Assembly (NCBI GenBank): GCA_965215765.1
Contig: OZ244118.1
Location: 2,728,001-2,792,000, forward strand
Direction of reading: 5' to 3'
Origin: G965212025 sp965215765
Lineage (GTDB): Bacteria > Pseudomonadota > Gammaproteobacteria > Poriferisulfidales > Oxydemutatoraceae
DNA length: 64,000 bases
Positions 28,058 through 36,774 of this stretch are shown here, in pieces. The notes beneath the pieces were generated by a model, which was not told the DNA's origin, made no database searches, and worked only from the letters and a program-made list of their open reading frames with translations. Positions within the stretch are counted from its first letter, which is position 1, and every line of letters begins with the position of its first letter. The position numbers were made by a program, and so were the translations under genes.

Positions 28058-29257
28058 TTGCCTACTTTTAACTACCAGGCACTCGACAGCAAAGGGAAAA
28101 TTCGCAAGGGAGTCCTGGAAGCAGAAACCGCACGCAGCCTTAGGGCAAAATTGCGGGAACGCCACCTGTCTCCCGTGGAAGTCTCTCCCGTTGTCGTGGG
28201 GAAGTCCGTATTTCGCTTTCGCACCAAAGTGCGTAAAAACGACCTGATGCTGATTACTCGCCAGTTGGCGACCCTGATCGCTTCTGGTATGCCACTGGAA
28301 GAAAGCCTGCGTCTCATGGCGGAACAGGCAGAAAACCTGACCATCAGACGACTGGTGTCAAGCGTTCGCAGCCAGCTATTGGAAGGGCACAGCCTTGCCT
28401 ACGCATTTGAGCACGCCGTTCACGCATTCCCCGAGTCTTTTATCGCGACCATTGCTGCAGGCGAAGAAACAGGACACTTGCCAGAAGTCCTTGAGCGCTT
28501 GGCGGACGAAGTGGAAGTACAGGGCAAAGCGCGCCAAAGTCTGCTGACAGCGATGATTTATCCCCTGATGATGCTGGTCGTTTGCCTGGCCATCATTGTA
28601 CTTTTGATCGTGTATATCGTGCCGCAAATCACCGGCGTATTCGCCAGTATGAAGCAGGAGTTGCCCGTCCTGACCCGAGGTCTGATCGCATTGAGCGACT
28701 GGCTGCGCGACTATGGCTTTATTTTGGCAATCCTGCTGACGGGAGCAATCGTCTCTTTCCTGCTTGCCTTACGCCGACCCGAGTTCAGAAAGAAATGGGA
28801 TCGCTTCTTACTGAGCCTGCCCCACATTGGCTACTGGATCATTATTGCCAACGTTTCCGGATGGGCGCGCGGTCTCGGGACTTTGCTTGCCAGCGGCGTG
28901 CCGGTCATGGAGTCTCTCAAAATCGCAGCACAGCGCGTCCAAAACCGGTCGCTGCGCAGTGAGCTTGATAACGTTTCCGAACGAGTCAGAGAAGGCGACA
29001 GTCTGCATAGTGCCTTGGTGAAAGCGACACGCTTTCCACCCTTTCTGATTCACATGGTGGGCAGTGGTGAATCCAGTGGCGCGCTAGACACCCTGCTTCT
29101 CAAAGTCTCCGACTATTATGACCAGCGTGTCACGAACATCACCACGACAGTCACCAAACTGTTCGAACCCATGCTGGTCATTTTCATGGGCGGCGTGGTG
29201 CTTTTGATCGTTCTCGCCATCTTGGTGCCCATCATCGAAATGAACCAATTGTTTTAA
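28058..29257 (+). CDS. gspF: Type II secretion system inner-membrane protein GspF
   Basis: 399 residues, TTG start. Two tandem GspF cytoplasmic domains are separated and followed by membrane helices (about 170-195, 222-240 and 370-392). Typical sequences are LMLITRQLATLIASGMPLEESL and the second-domain GLGTLLASGVPVMESLKIA. It is the last T2SS gene here; gspG-gspM are not in the window and must lie elsewhere or be organised separately. Confidence 0.95.
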   Translation: MPTFNYQALDSKGKIRKGVLEAETARSLRAKLRERHLSPVEVSPVVVGKSVFRFRTKVRKNDLMLITRQLATLIASGMPLEESLRLMAEQAENLTIRRLVSSVRSQLLEGHSLAYAFEHAVHAFPESFIATIAAGEETGHLPEVLERLADEVEVQGKARQSLLTAMIYPLMMLVVCLAIIVLLIVYIVPQITGVFASMKQELPVLTRGLIALSDWLRDYGFILAILLTGAIVSFLLALRRPEFRKKWDRFLLSLPHIGYWIIIANVSGWARGLGTLLASGVPVMESLKIAAQRVQNRSLRSELDNVSERVREGDSLHSALVKATRFPPFLIHMVGSGESSGALDTLLLKVSDYYDQRVTNITTTVTKLFEPMLVIFMGGVVLLIVLAILVPIIEMNQLF

Positions 29258-29267
29258 GGCACACAAA

Positions 29268-29297
29268 GCGAGGGTGCCGTCCGGGTTTTCCCCTCGC
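29268..29297. terminator. Possible stem-loop terminator between gspF and higA
   Basis: A perfect 7-bp stem GCGAGGG/CCCTCGC (29268-29274 with 29291-29297) encloses a 16-nt loop. On the minus strand it is followed by CTTTGTGTG, a weak T-run, so it could end higA transcription. On the plus strand no T-run follows. Confidence 0.35.
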
Positions 29298-29389
29298 AAC
29301 TGCATGAAACGAACGCACAGAAGCACCATGGCCGGTTGTGCCAGGTGGTAGTTCAGTGTCCAGGCGTTTCTGAGGCAGAAAGCACTGCA

Positions 29390-29767
29390 TCATGATTTTG
29401 TGTCAGTACCCCGCACTCCGACCGAATGAGGAGTCTGGCTTGCCAAACTGTCAGTTGTATGCCAGCCAAGTATCAGGGCTCTGGGCTTTACGTGTTTGAC
29501 GATATCGTGACCTGTCTTTATTTCAGCAACTCTCAGCTCGAATGTTTTTTGCAAGTTCAGCCACAACTCAGGTGTGGTTCCAAGGTAGCGCGACAGACGT
29601 AGCGCGGTATCAGCGGTCACACCGCGTTGCCCTTTCAGAATGTACGTTATTCGATTTCCGGGAACACCTAATGCCTTAGCTAAAGCGTTAGCAGACATGC
29701 CGATTTCTTCGAGTTCTTCTCGCAATATTTCGCCCGGATGTACCGGGCGCATACCATTCTTACTCAT
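29390..29767 (-). CDS. higA: HigA-family antitoxin
   Basis: 125 residues with an XRE-type helix-turn-helix (about 20-60: EEIGMSANALAKALGVPGNRITYILKG) and the HigA/VapI signature HPGEILREEL at 9-18. The usual family length is about 100; here about 25 extra residues follow VKPRA, so the C-terminus may be extended by a lost stop. It would repress its operon and neutralise HigB by direct binding. The matching higB lies 560 bp upstream on the same strand, not adjacent, because another gene sits between them. Confidence 0.88.
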   Translation of the reverse strand: MSKNGMRPVHPGEILREELEEIGMSANALAKALGVPGNRITYILKGQRGVTADTALRLSRYLGTTPELWLNLQKTFELRVAEIKTGHDIVKHVKPRALILGWHTTDSLASQTPHSVGVRGTDTKS

Positions 29768-29820
29768 ACGCGCGCATCAAAGAAGATTTTGTCGAAAAAT
29801 ATGAAATTTAGCGATAACAC

Positions 29821-30117
29821 TCAGGTTCTGATGACCTCGTAAAGCGCGGGAAAATGGGGGAATGCTTCTAAGCTGCCGGCACTTAGCCGCTGAAATTCTT
29901 TGCTGCTGATTACCGCCTGAAAATGTTGTGCCGACTCCCACTCGGCGATATTGATAAAACGAAAGTGAGCCTCGGGCGACACGGCACGGTGTAGTTTTGT
30001 GGATATGAAGCCGGGTTGCCGGCGCATGTATTCGGCGACGTTCTCCCACATCGTCAAAAACTCTTCTTTTTTGTCTTGCGGCACTTCAAAGGGGTTAATT
30101 AAAACAACTGATGACAT
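29821..30117 (-). CDS. Antibiotic-biosynthesis-monooxygenase-fold (ABM) small protein
   Basis: 98 residues with the dimeric alpha-beta barrel (ferredoxin-like) ABM pattern: an opening strand VVLINPFEVP, FLTMWENVAEYMRRQPGFISTKLHR, then FRFINIAEWESAQHFQAVI. Such proteins include quinol monooxygenases and heme-degrading enzymes; the substrate here is unknown. The ATG has a good AGGAGGATG-like site upstream. It lies between higB and higA, where no gene is expected. Confidence 0.8.
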   Translation of the reverse strand: MSSVVLINPFEVPQDKKEEFLTMWENVAEYMRRQPGFISTKLHRAVSPEAHFRFINIAEWESAQHFQAVISSKEFQRLSAGSLEAFPHFPALYEVIRT

Positions 30118-30329
30118 TTTTCATCCTCCTGCCGATCATTGTACGCTCTTCATTGCTTTTTATATTCGCCGATTGAACAGCCGTGTTTTGCCATCTCCAT
30201 CGCGCGCATAAACACCAACACCGGTAAGCGCGGCGGGCGTTACGGTTTTCCAGTTGACTCCAAAGCAAACGACAGAATTCCCATCGCACTCCTCCTCCAA
30301 TGCCGACGTTGTGGCTAATCGTTCCCTCA

Positions 30330-30608
30330 CTAGTGGTAGTCAACTATCTCAACGTTGTATGGGCCATCGTCTCCCCAACAGAAGCAAACACGACACTGTT
30401 TGTTGATTCGAATACTGCTCTGTCCTGCCCTGTCACCTGATAAAGATTCCAGGCGATTACTACGTAGCAGCGATAAATCCTGCAAAACTGCTGCGCTATC
30501 CAGAACATCCAGCCTACGAGACGCTCGGCCTGCAAAGCTTCGAGACTTCCGGACTTTATGACCTTCGAAAAATAGTTGGGTCTTTCGATCCTTGAAACTT
30601 CTAATCAC
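30330..30608 (-). CDS. higB: HigB-family (RelE superfamily) mRNA-interferase toxin
   Basis: 92 residues from the GTG at 30608. The protein opens with VIRSFKDRKTQLFFEG and closes with the highly characteristic SNRLESLSGDRAGQSSIRIN, CFCWGDDGPYNVEIVDYH, as in HigB/RelE toxins that cleave mRNA at the ribosome. The Arg/Asp/His residues of the C-terminal strand are retained, so it may be functional. An internal stretch (RRLDVLDSAAVLQDLSLL) matches the family helix. Its antitoxin higA is separated from it by the ABM gene. The 5' side abuts the end of the VWA-tail array. Confidence 0.85.
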   Translation of the reverse strand: MIRSFKDRKTQLFFEGHKVRKSRSFAGRASRRLDVLDSAAVLQDLSLLRSNRLESLSGDRAGQSSIRINKQCRVCFCWGDDGPYNVEIVDYH

Positions 30609-30639
30609 AGACTGGATGGTAGCAAAAAATACGTGATAC

Positions 30640-32754
30640 GTACAACATGACGAAGCCAGGTCACCAATTTCTCCGGAATCGAGCGTCGTAATCTGCCCAA
30701 TAGAGGCAAAACCGAAGCGCGGAAAGCAGACGCAAGGCTTGCGTACTCGCTGAAACAAACAGGCACCTGCCCTGGCAGCCTTGTCAAGAATCTATTTCAG
30801 ACCAATAAAAGTACCGTTGTTGCGATAGCTCAGATCTCTCATCAATAAGGTAAAGCTGGCGGGCACGTGTACGCCAGAACCAAATCCAACCGCATGAATG
30901 CGAAGCAACGGTTCTTTGTCTGACCCAGCCCGGTTTAAGCAATCCACATGACGCAGCTTGGTCACCAACTTCTCCGGGATCGAGCGTCGTAATCTGTGCA
31001 ATAGAGGCAAAACCGAAGCGCAGAAAGCAGACGCAAGTCTTGCGTACTTGCTGAAACAAACAGGCACCTGCCCTGGCAGCCCTGGCAAGAATCTATTTCA
31101 GACCAATAAAAGTACCGTTGTTGCGATAGCTCAGTTCCCTCATCAATAAGGTAAAGCTGGCGGGCACGTGTACGCCAGAACCAAATCCAACCGCATGGAT
31201 GCGAAGCAACGGTCCTTTGTCTGACCCAGCCCGGTTTAAGCGATCCACATGACGCAGCTTGGTCACCAACTTCTCCGGGGTTTGAAAGTCGTAATCTGTC
31301 CAACAGTGGCAAAACCGAAGCGCGAAAAGCAGACGCAAGACTTGTGTGCTTGCTGAAACAAACAGGCACCTGCCCTGGCAGCCTTGGCAGGAATCTATTG
31401 CAGACCAATAAAAGTACCGTTGTTGCGGTAGCTCAGCTCCCTCATCAATAAGGTAAAGCTGGCGGGCACGTGTACGCCAGAACCAAATCCAACCGCATGG
31501 ATGCGAAGCAACGGTCCTTTGTCTGACCCAGCCCGGTTTAAGCGATCCACATGACGCAGCTTGGTCACCAACTTCTCCGGGATCGAGCGTCGTAATCTGT
31601 CCAATAGAGGCAAAACCGAAGCGCAGAAAGCAGACGCAAGTCTTGCGTACTTGCTGAAACAAACAGGCACCTGCCCTGGCAGCCCTGGCAAGAATCTATT
31701 TCAGACCAATAAAAGTACCGTTGTTGCGATAGCTCAGTTCCCTCATCAATAAGGTAAAGCTGGCGGGCACGTGTACGCCAGAACCAAATCCAACCGCATG
31801 GATGCGAAGCAACGGTCCTTTGTCTGACCCAGCCCGGTTTAAGCGATCCACATGACGCAGCTTGGTCACCAACTTCTCCTGGGTTTGAAAGTCGTAATCT
31901 GTCCAACAGTGGCAAAACCGAAGCGCGGAAAGCAGACGCAAGACTTGTGTGCTTGCTGAAACAAACAGGCACCTGCCCTGGCAGCCTTGTCAAGAATCTA
32001 TTGCAGACCAATAAAAGTACCGTTGTTGCGATAGCTCAGCTCCCTCATCAATAAGGTAAAGCTGGCGGGCACGTGTACGCCAGAACCACATCCAACCGCA
32101 TGGATGCGAAGCAACGGTTCTTTGTCTGACCCAGCCCGGTTTAAGCGATCCACATGACACAGCTTGGTCACCAACTTCTCCGGGATCGAGCGTCGTAATC
32201 TGTCCAATAGAGGCAAAACCGAAGCGCAGAAAACAGGCGCAAGTCTTGCGTACTTGCTGAAACAAACAGGCACCTGCCCTGGCAGCCTTGGCAAGAATCT
32301 ATTTCAGACCAATAAAAGTACCGTTGTTGCGATAGCTCAGCTCTCTCATCAATAAGGTAAAGCTGGCGGGCACGTGTACGCCAGAACCAAATCCAACCGC
32401 ATGGATGCGAAGCAACGATCCTTTGTCTGACCCAGCCCGGTTTAAGCGATCCACATGACGCAGCTTGGTCACCAACTTCTCCGGGGTTTGAAAGTCGCAA
32501 TCTGTCCAATAGAGGCAGAACCGAAGCGCGGAAAGCAAACGCAAGGCTTGTGTGCTTGCTGAAACAAACAGGCACCTGCCCTGGCGGCCTTGTCAAGAAT
32601 CTATTTCAGACCAATAAAAGTACCGTTGTTGCGGTAGCTCAGCTCCCTCATCAATAAGGTAAAGCTGGCGGGCACGTGTACGCCAGAACCAAATCCAACC
32701 GCATGGATGCGAAGCAACGGTCCTTTGTCTGACCCAGCCCGGTTTAAGCGATCC
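30640..32754. repeat. ~301-bp tandem array derived from the 3' end of the second VWA gene
   Basis: Seven copies of the gene tail are present, counting the real one. Stops lie near 30789, 31091, 31393, 31694, 31996, 32295 and 32600. Each unit holds about 154 bp of coding tail (VDRLNRAGSDKG to NNGTFIGLK-stop) plus about 147 bp of downstream DNA. Identity with the gene ends sharply at about 32754 (CGATCCAC). Two spacer variants alternate, one with GATCGAGCGTCGTAATC and one with GTTTGAAAGTCGTAATC. The real period is therefore a 603-bp dimer repeated three times. The tail frame is open in every copy. Nothing else is encoded here. Confidence 0.97.
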
Positions 32755-33539
32755 ACCTGTTTGACGACGTTTTGAACCGAGCCACTGAAGTCATCGCCAA
32801 AAACGTACAGGCTGACTCGGTCGAACTTTCCACCATAGGTTCTGATGGCTTCTATGATTCCTTCCACAGGACTCGAATTGCTGTAGGTGCTCCATCTCCT
32901 GAAGTGCTTGGCAATGGCTTTGCGTCGTCCCGGAGTATCGGGTATCCAGCGTCCCTTGTATCCGGGAAACATGTATCTGCCCATATCGTCCAGAATCTGG
33001 ATGCCGACAACTTTTGGATAGGCATTGAGCACGGCCACCAGTTCTTGCTCAACCCGTCTCCAGATACTTTGCATGCTGCCGGACGTATCCACGATAAAAA
33101 TGATGTACCTGCTATCTGCCGGGATACCGCCAACGGCTTGGCTCGGAGTCAGGGTCAGGCGGCGCATCTCCTCGTCAATACTCTGCAAGGCGAGCTCTAG
33201 TTGTCCACGGATTTTATTCTGCGTCATGTTCGCAACTTCCGTCTGGCGGACTGCTTTCTTCTTTTTTTCAAGCTGCTCCCTGCTTGAAAGCAACTGCTGC
33301 CGCTCCGCTTCCAGTCGACTTTTTTGCAAACTCACTTCAATTTCCTGCTGTTTTAGCTGCAACTGCAACCGGGCAAGCTGCTCAGAAACTTCAACGACCG
33401 GGGATGGTGTTGCCTCGGCTATCTCAGGAGCGGTGGTCTTGATAATGACCAGCAACAAGATAACGGCTCCGAAACCGCAACTGATGACATCAAGGAAAGA
33501 CAGATTATTGCCTCCCGTTTCACGAGCTTTGCGTTTCAC
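32601..33539 (-). CDS. Membrane-anchored VWA protein with TolR-like N-terminus (second of two)
   Basis: 312 residues. The GTG at 33539 overlaps the preceding gene's TGA (GTGA), indicating translational coupling; the longer frame from 33596 is not needed. A single N-terminal membrane helix (FLDVISCGFGAVILLLVII) is followed by a long Gln/Lys/Arg-rich coiled coil (about 50-125). A periplasmic von Willebrand A domain follows with an intact MIDAS motif DTSGS at D151. The arrangement mimics TolR/ExbD/MotB, which partner a TolQ/MotA channel, with VWA replacing the usual peptidoglycan-binding head. Its 3' end is the source of the downstream tandem array. Confidence 0.88.
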   Translation of the reverse strand: MKRKARETGGNNLSFLDVISCGFGAVILLLVIIKTTAPEIAEATPSPVVEVSEQLARLQLQLKQQEIEVSLQKSRLEAERQQLLSSREQLEKKKKAVRQTEVANMTQNKIRGQLELALQSIDEEMRRLTLTPSQAVGGIPADSRYIIFIVDTSGSMQSIWRRVEQELVAVLNAYPKVVGIQILDDMGRYMFPGYKGRWIPDTPGRRKAIAKHFRRWSTYSNSSPVEGIIEAIRTYGGKFDRVSLYVFGDDFSGSVQNVVKQVDRLNRAGSDKGPLLRIHAVGFGSGVHVPASFTLLMRELSYRNNGTFIGLK

Positions 33540-34594
33540 GGCCAATCCCTGGGCGGTGCCAGAAATCGACCGCCGGTAGACCTTGCCAAACGCCAAAACG
33601 CATCGGGAGCCAGTGGGTCGCCTTCCGTAGGCAACAAGATGACATTCACCACAACGTGCCGCCGTAGTTTGGCAACCGCATCCACAAAATAATCAAGGCG
33701 GTCTTTGCCACTCACAATGTTCTTTTTGAAAAAAGCAGAGCCCTGCGTCGGCAGACTATCGGTAATCAGATAAATGACATCTGGCCAGCTCGATAGCTTG
33801 CCAATAGCTTGAAACGCCTTCTCCAGATTGGTTCCATTTTCTGGAGTCCACTGCTCCACCGCTTTGACAAGTTTCTCCAGTGTTTTTTTGTCACTGACCG
33901 GCAACCAGGTTTTTCCCTGATGCCCCAGAGCCAAAGTTGCTTCTTCGTTGAACCCCATCACCTGGTAGCGACTGTCCGGGGGAAGATGCGCCGTCAACCA
34001 GTTGAAAACAGACAATGCCCATTGCCATTTATCGGCCTTTCGTTTTTCCTCCGGAGGCAGAAATTTGCCACGCACGATATTGACTATGTGCTCATCTACC
34101 ATGCTGGCTGATTTGTCCAACAAAATCAGGATGCGCTTGCCTTCGACAGACAGACCCGTCAAGTATTGACGCCTGCCGTCTCCCCCTGTTTTCCTGACTT
34201 GTTCCCCCTTCTCACGCTGCTTGAGGAGTGCCGCCTGCTTGCGCTTCAGTTCCTCTTGAATCGCCTCAAAATTGCCACCGCCTTTTCCGGGGGACGATAC
34301 TTGCAGCGCCTTGTCCAGTTTTTGCAGTGCCTGCCGCTCAGCCCTGGTCTTGCTGATGGCCCCGGAGATTCCTGCCAAACGCAAGGCCAGTTGCGCTGAT
34401 CGCTCCGTGTATTCGGCCATTTTTTTTTGCAGCGTTTCATGCTGGGAAACCCCAGACCCGGTTTCTATGTTCAACACCGAGACATTGTGTTTGATGATCA
34501 TGAATATCAGGACAGCCGCGCCGAAACCGCAGGACATGACGTCCAGAAAAGACAAACTGAAAGTGGCGTAGGTGCGTTTTCTTCTCAGAGCCAC
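33536..34594 (-). CDS. Membrane-anchored VWA protein with TolR-like N-terminus (first of two)
   Basis: 352 residues. The N-terminal helix (FLDVMSCGFGAAVLIFMII, about 16-34) is nearly the same as in the next gene. A coiled-coil linker (about 55-135) leads to a VWA domain with MIDAS motif DKSAS at D160 and later ITDSLPT. The gene pair looks like an old duplication. It overlaps the upstream gene by 10 bp and the downstream one by 4 bp. Probably a periplasmic, metal-dependent ligand-binding stator or sensor for the TolQ-like channel two genes upstream. Confidence 0.88.
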   Translation of the reverse strand: MALRRKRTYATFSLSFLDVMSCGFGAAVLIFMIIKHNVSVLNIETGSGVSQHETLQKKMAEYTERSAQLALRLAGISGAISKTRAERQALQKLDKALQVSSPGKGGGNFEAIQEELKRKQAALLKQREKGEQVRKTGGDGRRQYLTGLSVEGKRILILLDKSASMVDEHIVNIVRGKFLPPEEKRKADKWQWALSVFNWLTAHLPPDSRYQVMGFNEEATLALGHQGKTWLPVSDKKTLEKLVKAVEQWTPENGTNLEKAFQAIGKLSSWPDVIYLITDSLPTQGSAFFKKNIVSGKDRLDYFVDAVAKLRRHVVVNVILLPTEGDPLAPDAFWRLARSTGGRFLAPPRDWP

Positions 34595-35583
34595 ACCTTG
34601 TCACTGACTCGTAAATGCTTGATCTGGTGATAGTGCCTGACCCGGCTACTCGCGACAGTGGTGGTCGGGGTTTCTCCAGTGACCAACGGCACGTGTTCAA
34701 ACAATGCCTTAAGTTGCTTGGCAGTTAAACGCTGTACGCTTTCCACTCCTGCCAAAGCCCCTTCCGGCACCCCAAAAGGAGAAGCGACCAAGTAACAATC
34801 CTGCCCGGCAATATAGGCCTGCATGCTTTCTGGAAGTCGCAGCCGCAGGCGTTCTGTATCAACAGTCATTTTGTGGCCATCGAGTTCAAAATACATTTCC
34901 TCTTTCCCGATTCGCCACCCTCTGTTCACTTGCTCATAAAGCAGTTGCCTGTACAAGGGATCATGTCGGGCGTTGTAGCGCAACTTCAGGAATTCGTGAC
35001 TGATGGTTTCAAACCACTGCCCGTATATGCTTTGCAGACTGAATTCACGATAGTGTTGAACGTCTTTGCAATGGGCAACGCCATCCTGGATGCAGATGTG
35101 CGCTATCGTTGATTGGCACAATTCAACTTCAAGGATCAAATGCTCCCCGCCAGGCAGGCTATAGCTGTATGCCAGCGGTGACCTTAAAACTGTTGTTTGA
35201 ACTTTTTCATGCGCCTGTAAAACACCCAGAAAATTTTTCAATTGCCGGCCTGTGTGGAAGGTCGGCATCAGAAGCAGCAAATGATCTTCCGCCCGGCAGG
35301 TGGCGAAAACATCACCAAGGTGCTCGTAAATCAAATACAGAAATGTCTCATCATCACGGCTCTGGACAGAAAGCCGCTCGTTTGTGCATTCCGACAGATA
35401 GATATTGCAAAAGCGGTCAGAAGACTCTTCTTTGTAGCACTGGTAGTCCTGCCTGACTCCTGTCTGCCACGCCCCTCGGTCACTGTTATAGGCAGCAGCG
35501 GCGCGACTGTCATACCATGCTTTAGCCCCTTCCAGCTCAAGAAAGCTGAGAGCGCAACTGCTGACTTGCAATACAGAGGCCAA
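34585..35583 (-). CDS. Unrecognised protein, possible actin/Hsp70-like fold
   Basis: 332 residues, no signal peptide. I do not recognise a named family. The order of segments resembles the actin/Hsp70 ATPase fold: an opening FLELEGAKAWYD (phosphate-1-like), then HLLLLMPTFHTGRQLKNFL (compare the Hsp70 ITVPA region), then LRSPLAYSYSLPGGEHLILEVEL (compare the Hsp70 LAYG...DLGGGT region) followed by ICIQDG. The catalytic glycines are poorly kept, so it may be a non-hydrolysing relative. This assignment is inference from pattern only. It sits between the TolQ-like and VWA genes and overlaps the latter. Confidence 0.6.
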   Translation of the reverse strand: MASVLQVSSCALSFLELEGAKAWYDSRAAAAYNSDRGAWQTGVRQDYQCYKEESSDRFCNIYLSECTNERLSVQSRDDETFLYLIYEHLGDVFATCRAEDHLLLLMPTFHTGRQLKNFLGVLQAHEKVQTTVLRSPLAYSYSLPGGEHLILEVELCQSTIAHICIQDGVAHCKDVQHYREFSLQSIYGQWFETISHEFLKLRYNARHDPLYRQLLYEQVNRGWRIGKEEMYFELDGHKMTVDTERLRLRLPESMQAYIAGQDCYLVASPFGVPEGALAGVESVQRLTAKQLKALFEHVPLVTGETPTTTVASSRVRHYHQIKHLRVSDKVWL

Positions 35584-35601
35584 GGTGCCGAGAGTCGCTC
35601 C

Positions 35602-36498
35602 CTAAGCCGAATCTCTGCCGCGCATGCAGCGGAGCAGGTTCTGATTACAAAATTCCTGAGCATCCAGAACCAACGATTCCTGGGCTTCCTGGAGCCGGTG
35701 AAGGAAAAACATGACGAAGACGCTGATCACCAGAGCAACGAGCGTCGAATTGAAGGCGACACCAAGGCTTTCTGTGACCGGAGCGATATTCCCCCGCACA
35801 GCTTCTTCAGCCTGCCCCAAAGCTGCACCGATCCCTCGCACGGTGCCAATAAAGCCGATTGAAGGAATAAACCATATCAGATAGCGGACTATAGACAGCC
35901 CGGATTCCTGGCGCTCCGCTTCTATCTCGGAAGCCTGTTGCATGGCAATCGCCGCTTCCGGTACGTGCCCGGTCGTGAAAAACCGCTCAATGCAAGACGC
36001 GCAGACCTTGTATAAGGCCGTCGTGCCGAAGCCAAGGTCTTTAACGGTATCCAGTCGTTCCTGATATAGATCCCAATCTTCTGTTTTCGGAAAAATGATA
36101 TCGGACACAGTCGTTTCCAGAAAATTTCCGTGACCTTTGCTCCCCTTTATCTGAAAGAGCGTACGTGCGTGTCGCAAAGCACCAAACTTGAACAACATGA
36201 TGCAAAAGGCCCAAAACATGGCAATCACGCATGCCTCTTGCTCGTAATCTTTCAGCACCACGGCAATACGCCCAGGTAAAGGGGGGGGGATTTCCTGGGA
36301 AGTGGCATTCTCGTCAGCACTTTCTGTTGCCTGGCTCTCTGCCGTCAGTTGCAGGGCATGACCAGCAATTGGCCGTACCCAGACAACATACAAGGCGTGC
36401 ACAAAGACAAAGACCACCAGCAGGGAAACGATCTGATAGCGCATTTCGTGACCCTGCAATTTCAGGTACAGCTGTTTTGTCAGTCCGAACATATTCAA
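35602..36498 (-). CDS. MotA/TolQ/ExbB-family proton channel protein
   Basis: 298 residues with membrane helices at about 21-41, 87-105, 203-225 and 246-268. The conserved channel segment is WFIPSIGFIGTVRGIGAAL followed by VTESLGVAFNSTLVALV, matching the last two helices of TolQ/ExbB/MotA. The extra N-terminal helix pair is not in ExbB. A run of nine C in the coding strand (plus-strand G at 36281-36289) encodes the PPP stretch at about 71-73. It overlaps the previous gene by 4 bp. It probably uses ion flow to drive the VWA partners. Confidence 0.9.
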   Translation of the reverse strand: MNMFGLTKQLYLKLQGHEMRYQIVSLLVVFVFVHALYVVWVRPIAGHALQLTAESQATESADENATSQEIPPPLPGRIAVVLKDYEQEACVIAMFWAFCIMLFKFGALRHARTLFQIKGSKGHGNFLETTVSDIIFPKTEDWDLYQERLDTVKDLGFGTTALYKVCASCIERFFTTGHVPEAAIAMQQASEIEAERQESGLSIVRYLIWFIPSIGFIGTVRGIGAALGQAEEAVRGNIAPVTESLGVAFNSTLVALVISVFVMFFLHRLQEAQESLVLDAQEFCNQNLLRCMRGRDSA

Positions 36499-36773
36499 AT
36501 ATCCGCAGGAAACGGAACCGAGACACCGACTTCAATTTCCTCGCCCGGGGCAACCTTTTTCCACTTGGCACGAGACGGGCTGACTTTTGGCGCAACCGAT
36601 GCACCGGCCTCTTCTGCCGTTGGCAACCTCAACTCTGGATCTTTCACACTTTCTCCGGCAGGAAGCTGCTGCTGCCCCTCTTCAGGACTGCCGTTGTCTC
36701 CAACCGCCAGCGCTTGAAAGGACAACACTATCGCCAAGACAGCACCAGAACCATAGTGATTGCCCTTCGCCAT
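36495..36773 (-). CDS. Small exported protein of unknown function
   Basis: 92 residues from the ATG at 36773, one base after the preceding gene's stop. It has a signal peptide (MAKGNHYGSGAVLAIVLSFQ, cleavage after about ALA) and a Pro/Glu-rich mature part ending in VGVSVPFPADI. No known domain. The tight spacing on both sides (1-bp gap, 4-bp overlap) ties it to the operon. Probably periplasmic. Confidence 0.65.
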   Translation of the reverse strand: MAKGNHYGSGAVLAIVLSFQALAVGDNGSPEEGQQQLPAGESVKDPELRLPTAEEAGASVAPKVSPSRAKWKKVAPGEEIEVGVSVPFPADI

Positions 36774-36774
36774 T

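Noticed and set aside
30784..32294. Multiple 90-148-codon ORFs across the VWA-tail array
   Set aside because: They are tails or shifted frames of the same repeated unit; none begins with a ribosome-binding site or is found as a separate gene.
32601..36498. Zorya defence system
   Set aside because: A MotA/TolQ-like gene is present, but the partner proteins are VWA rather than OmpA/MotB-like, and no helicase or nuclease gene accompanies it.
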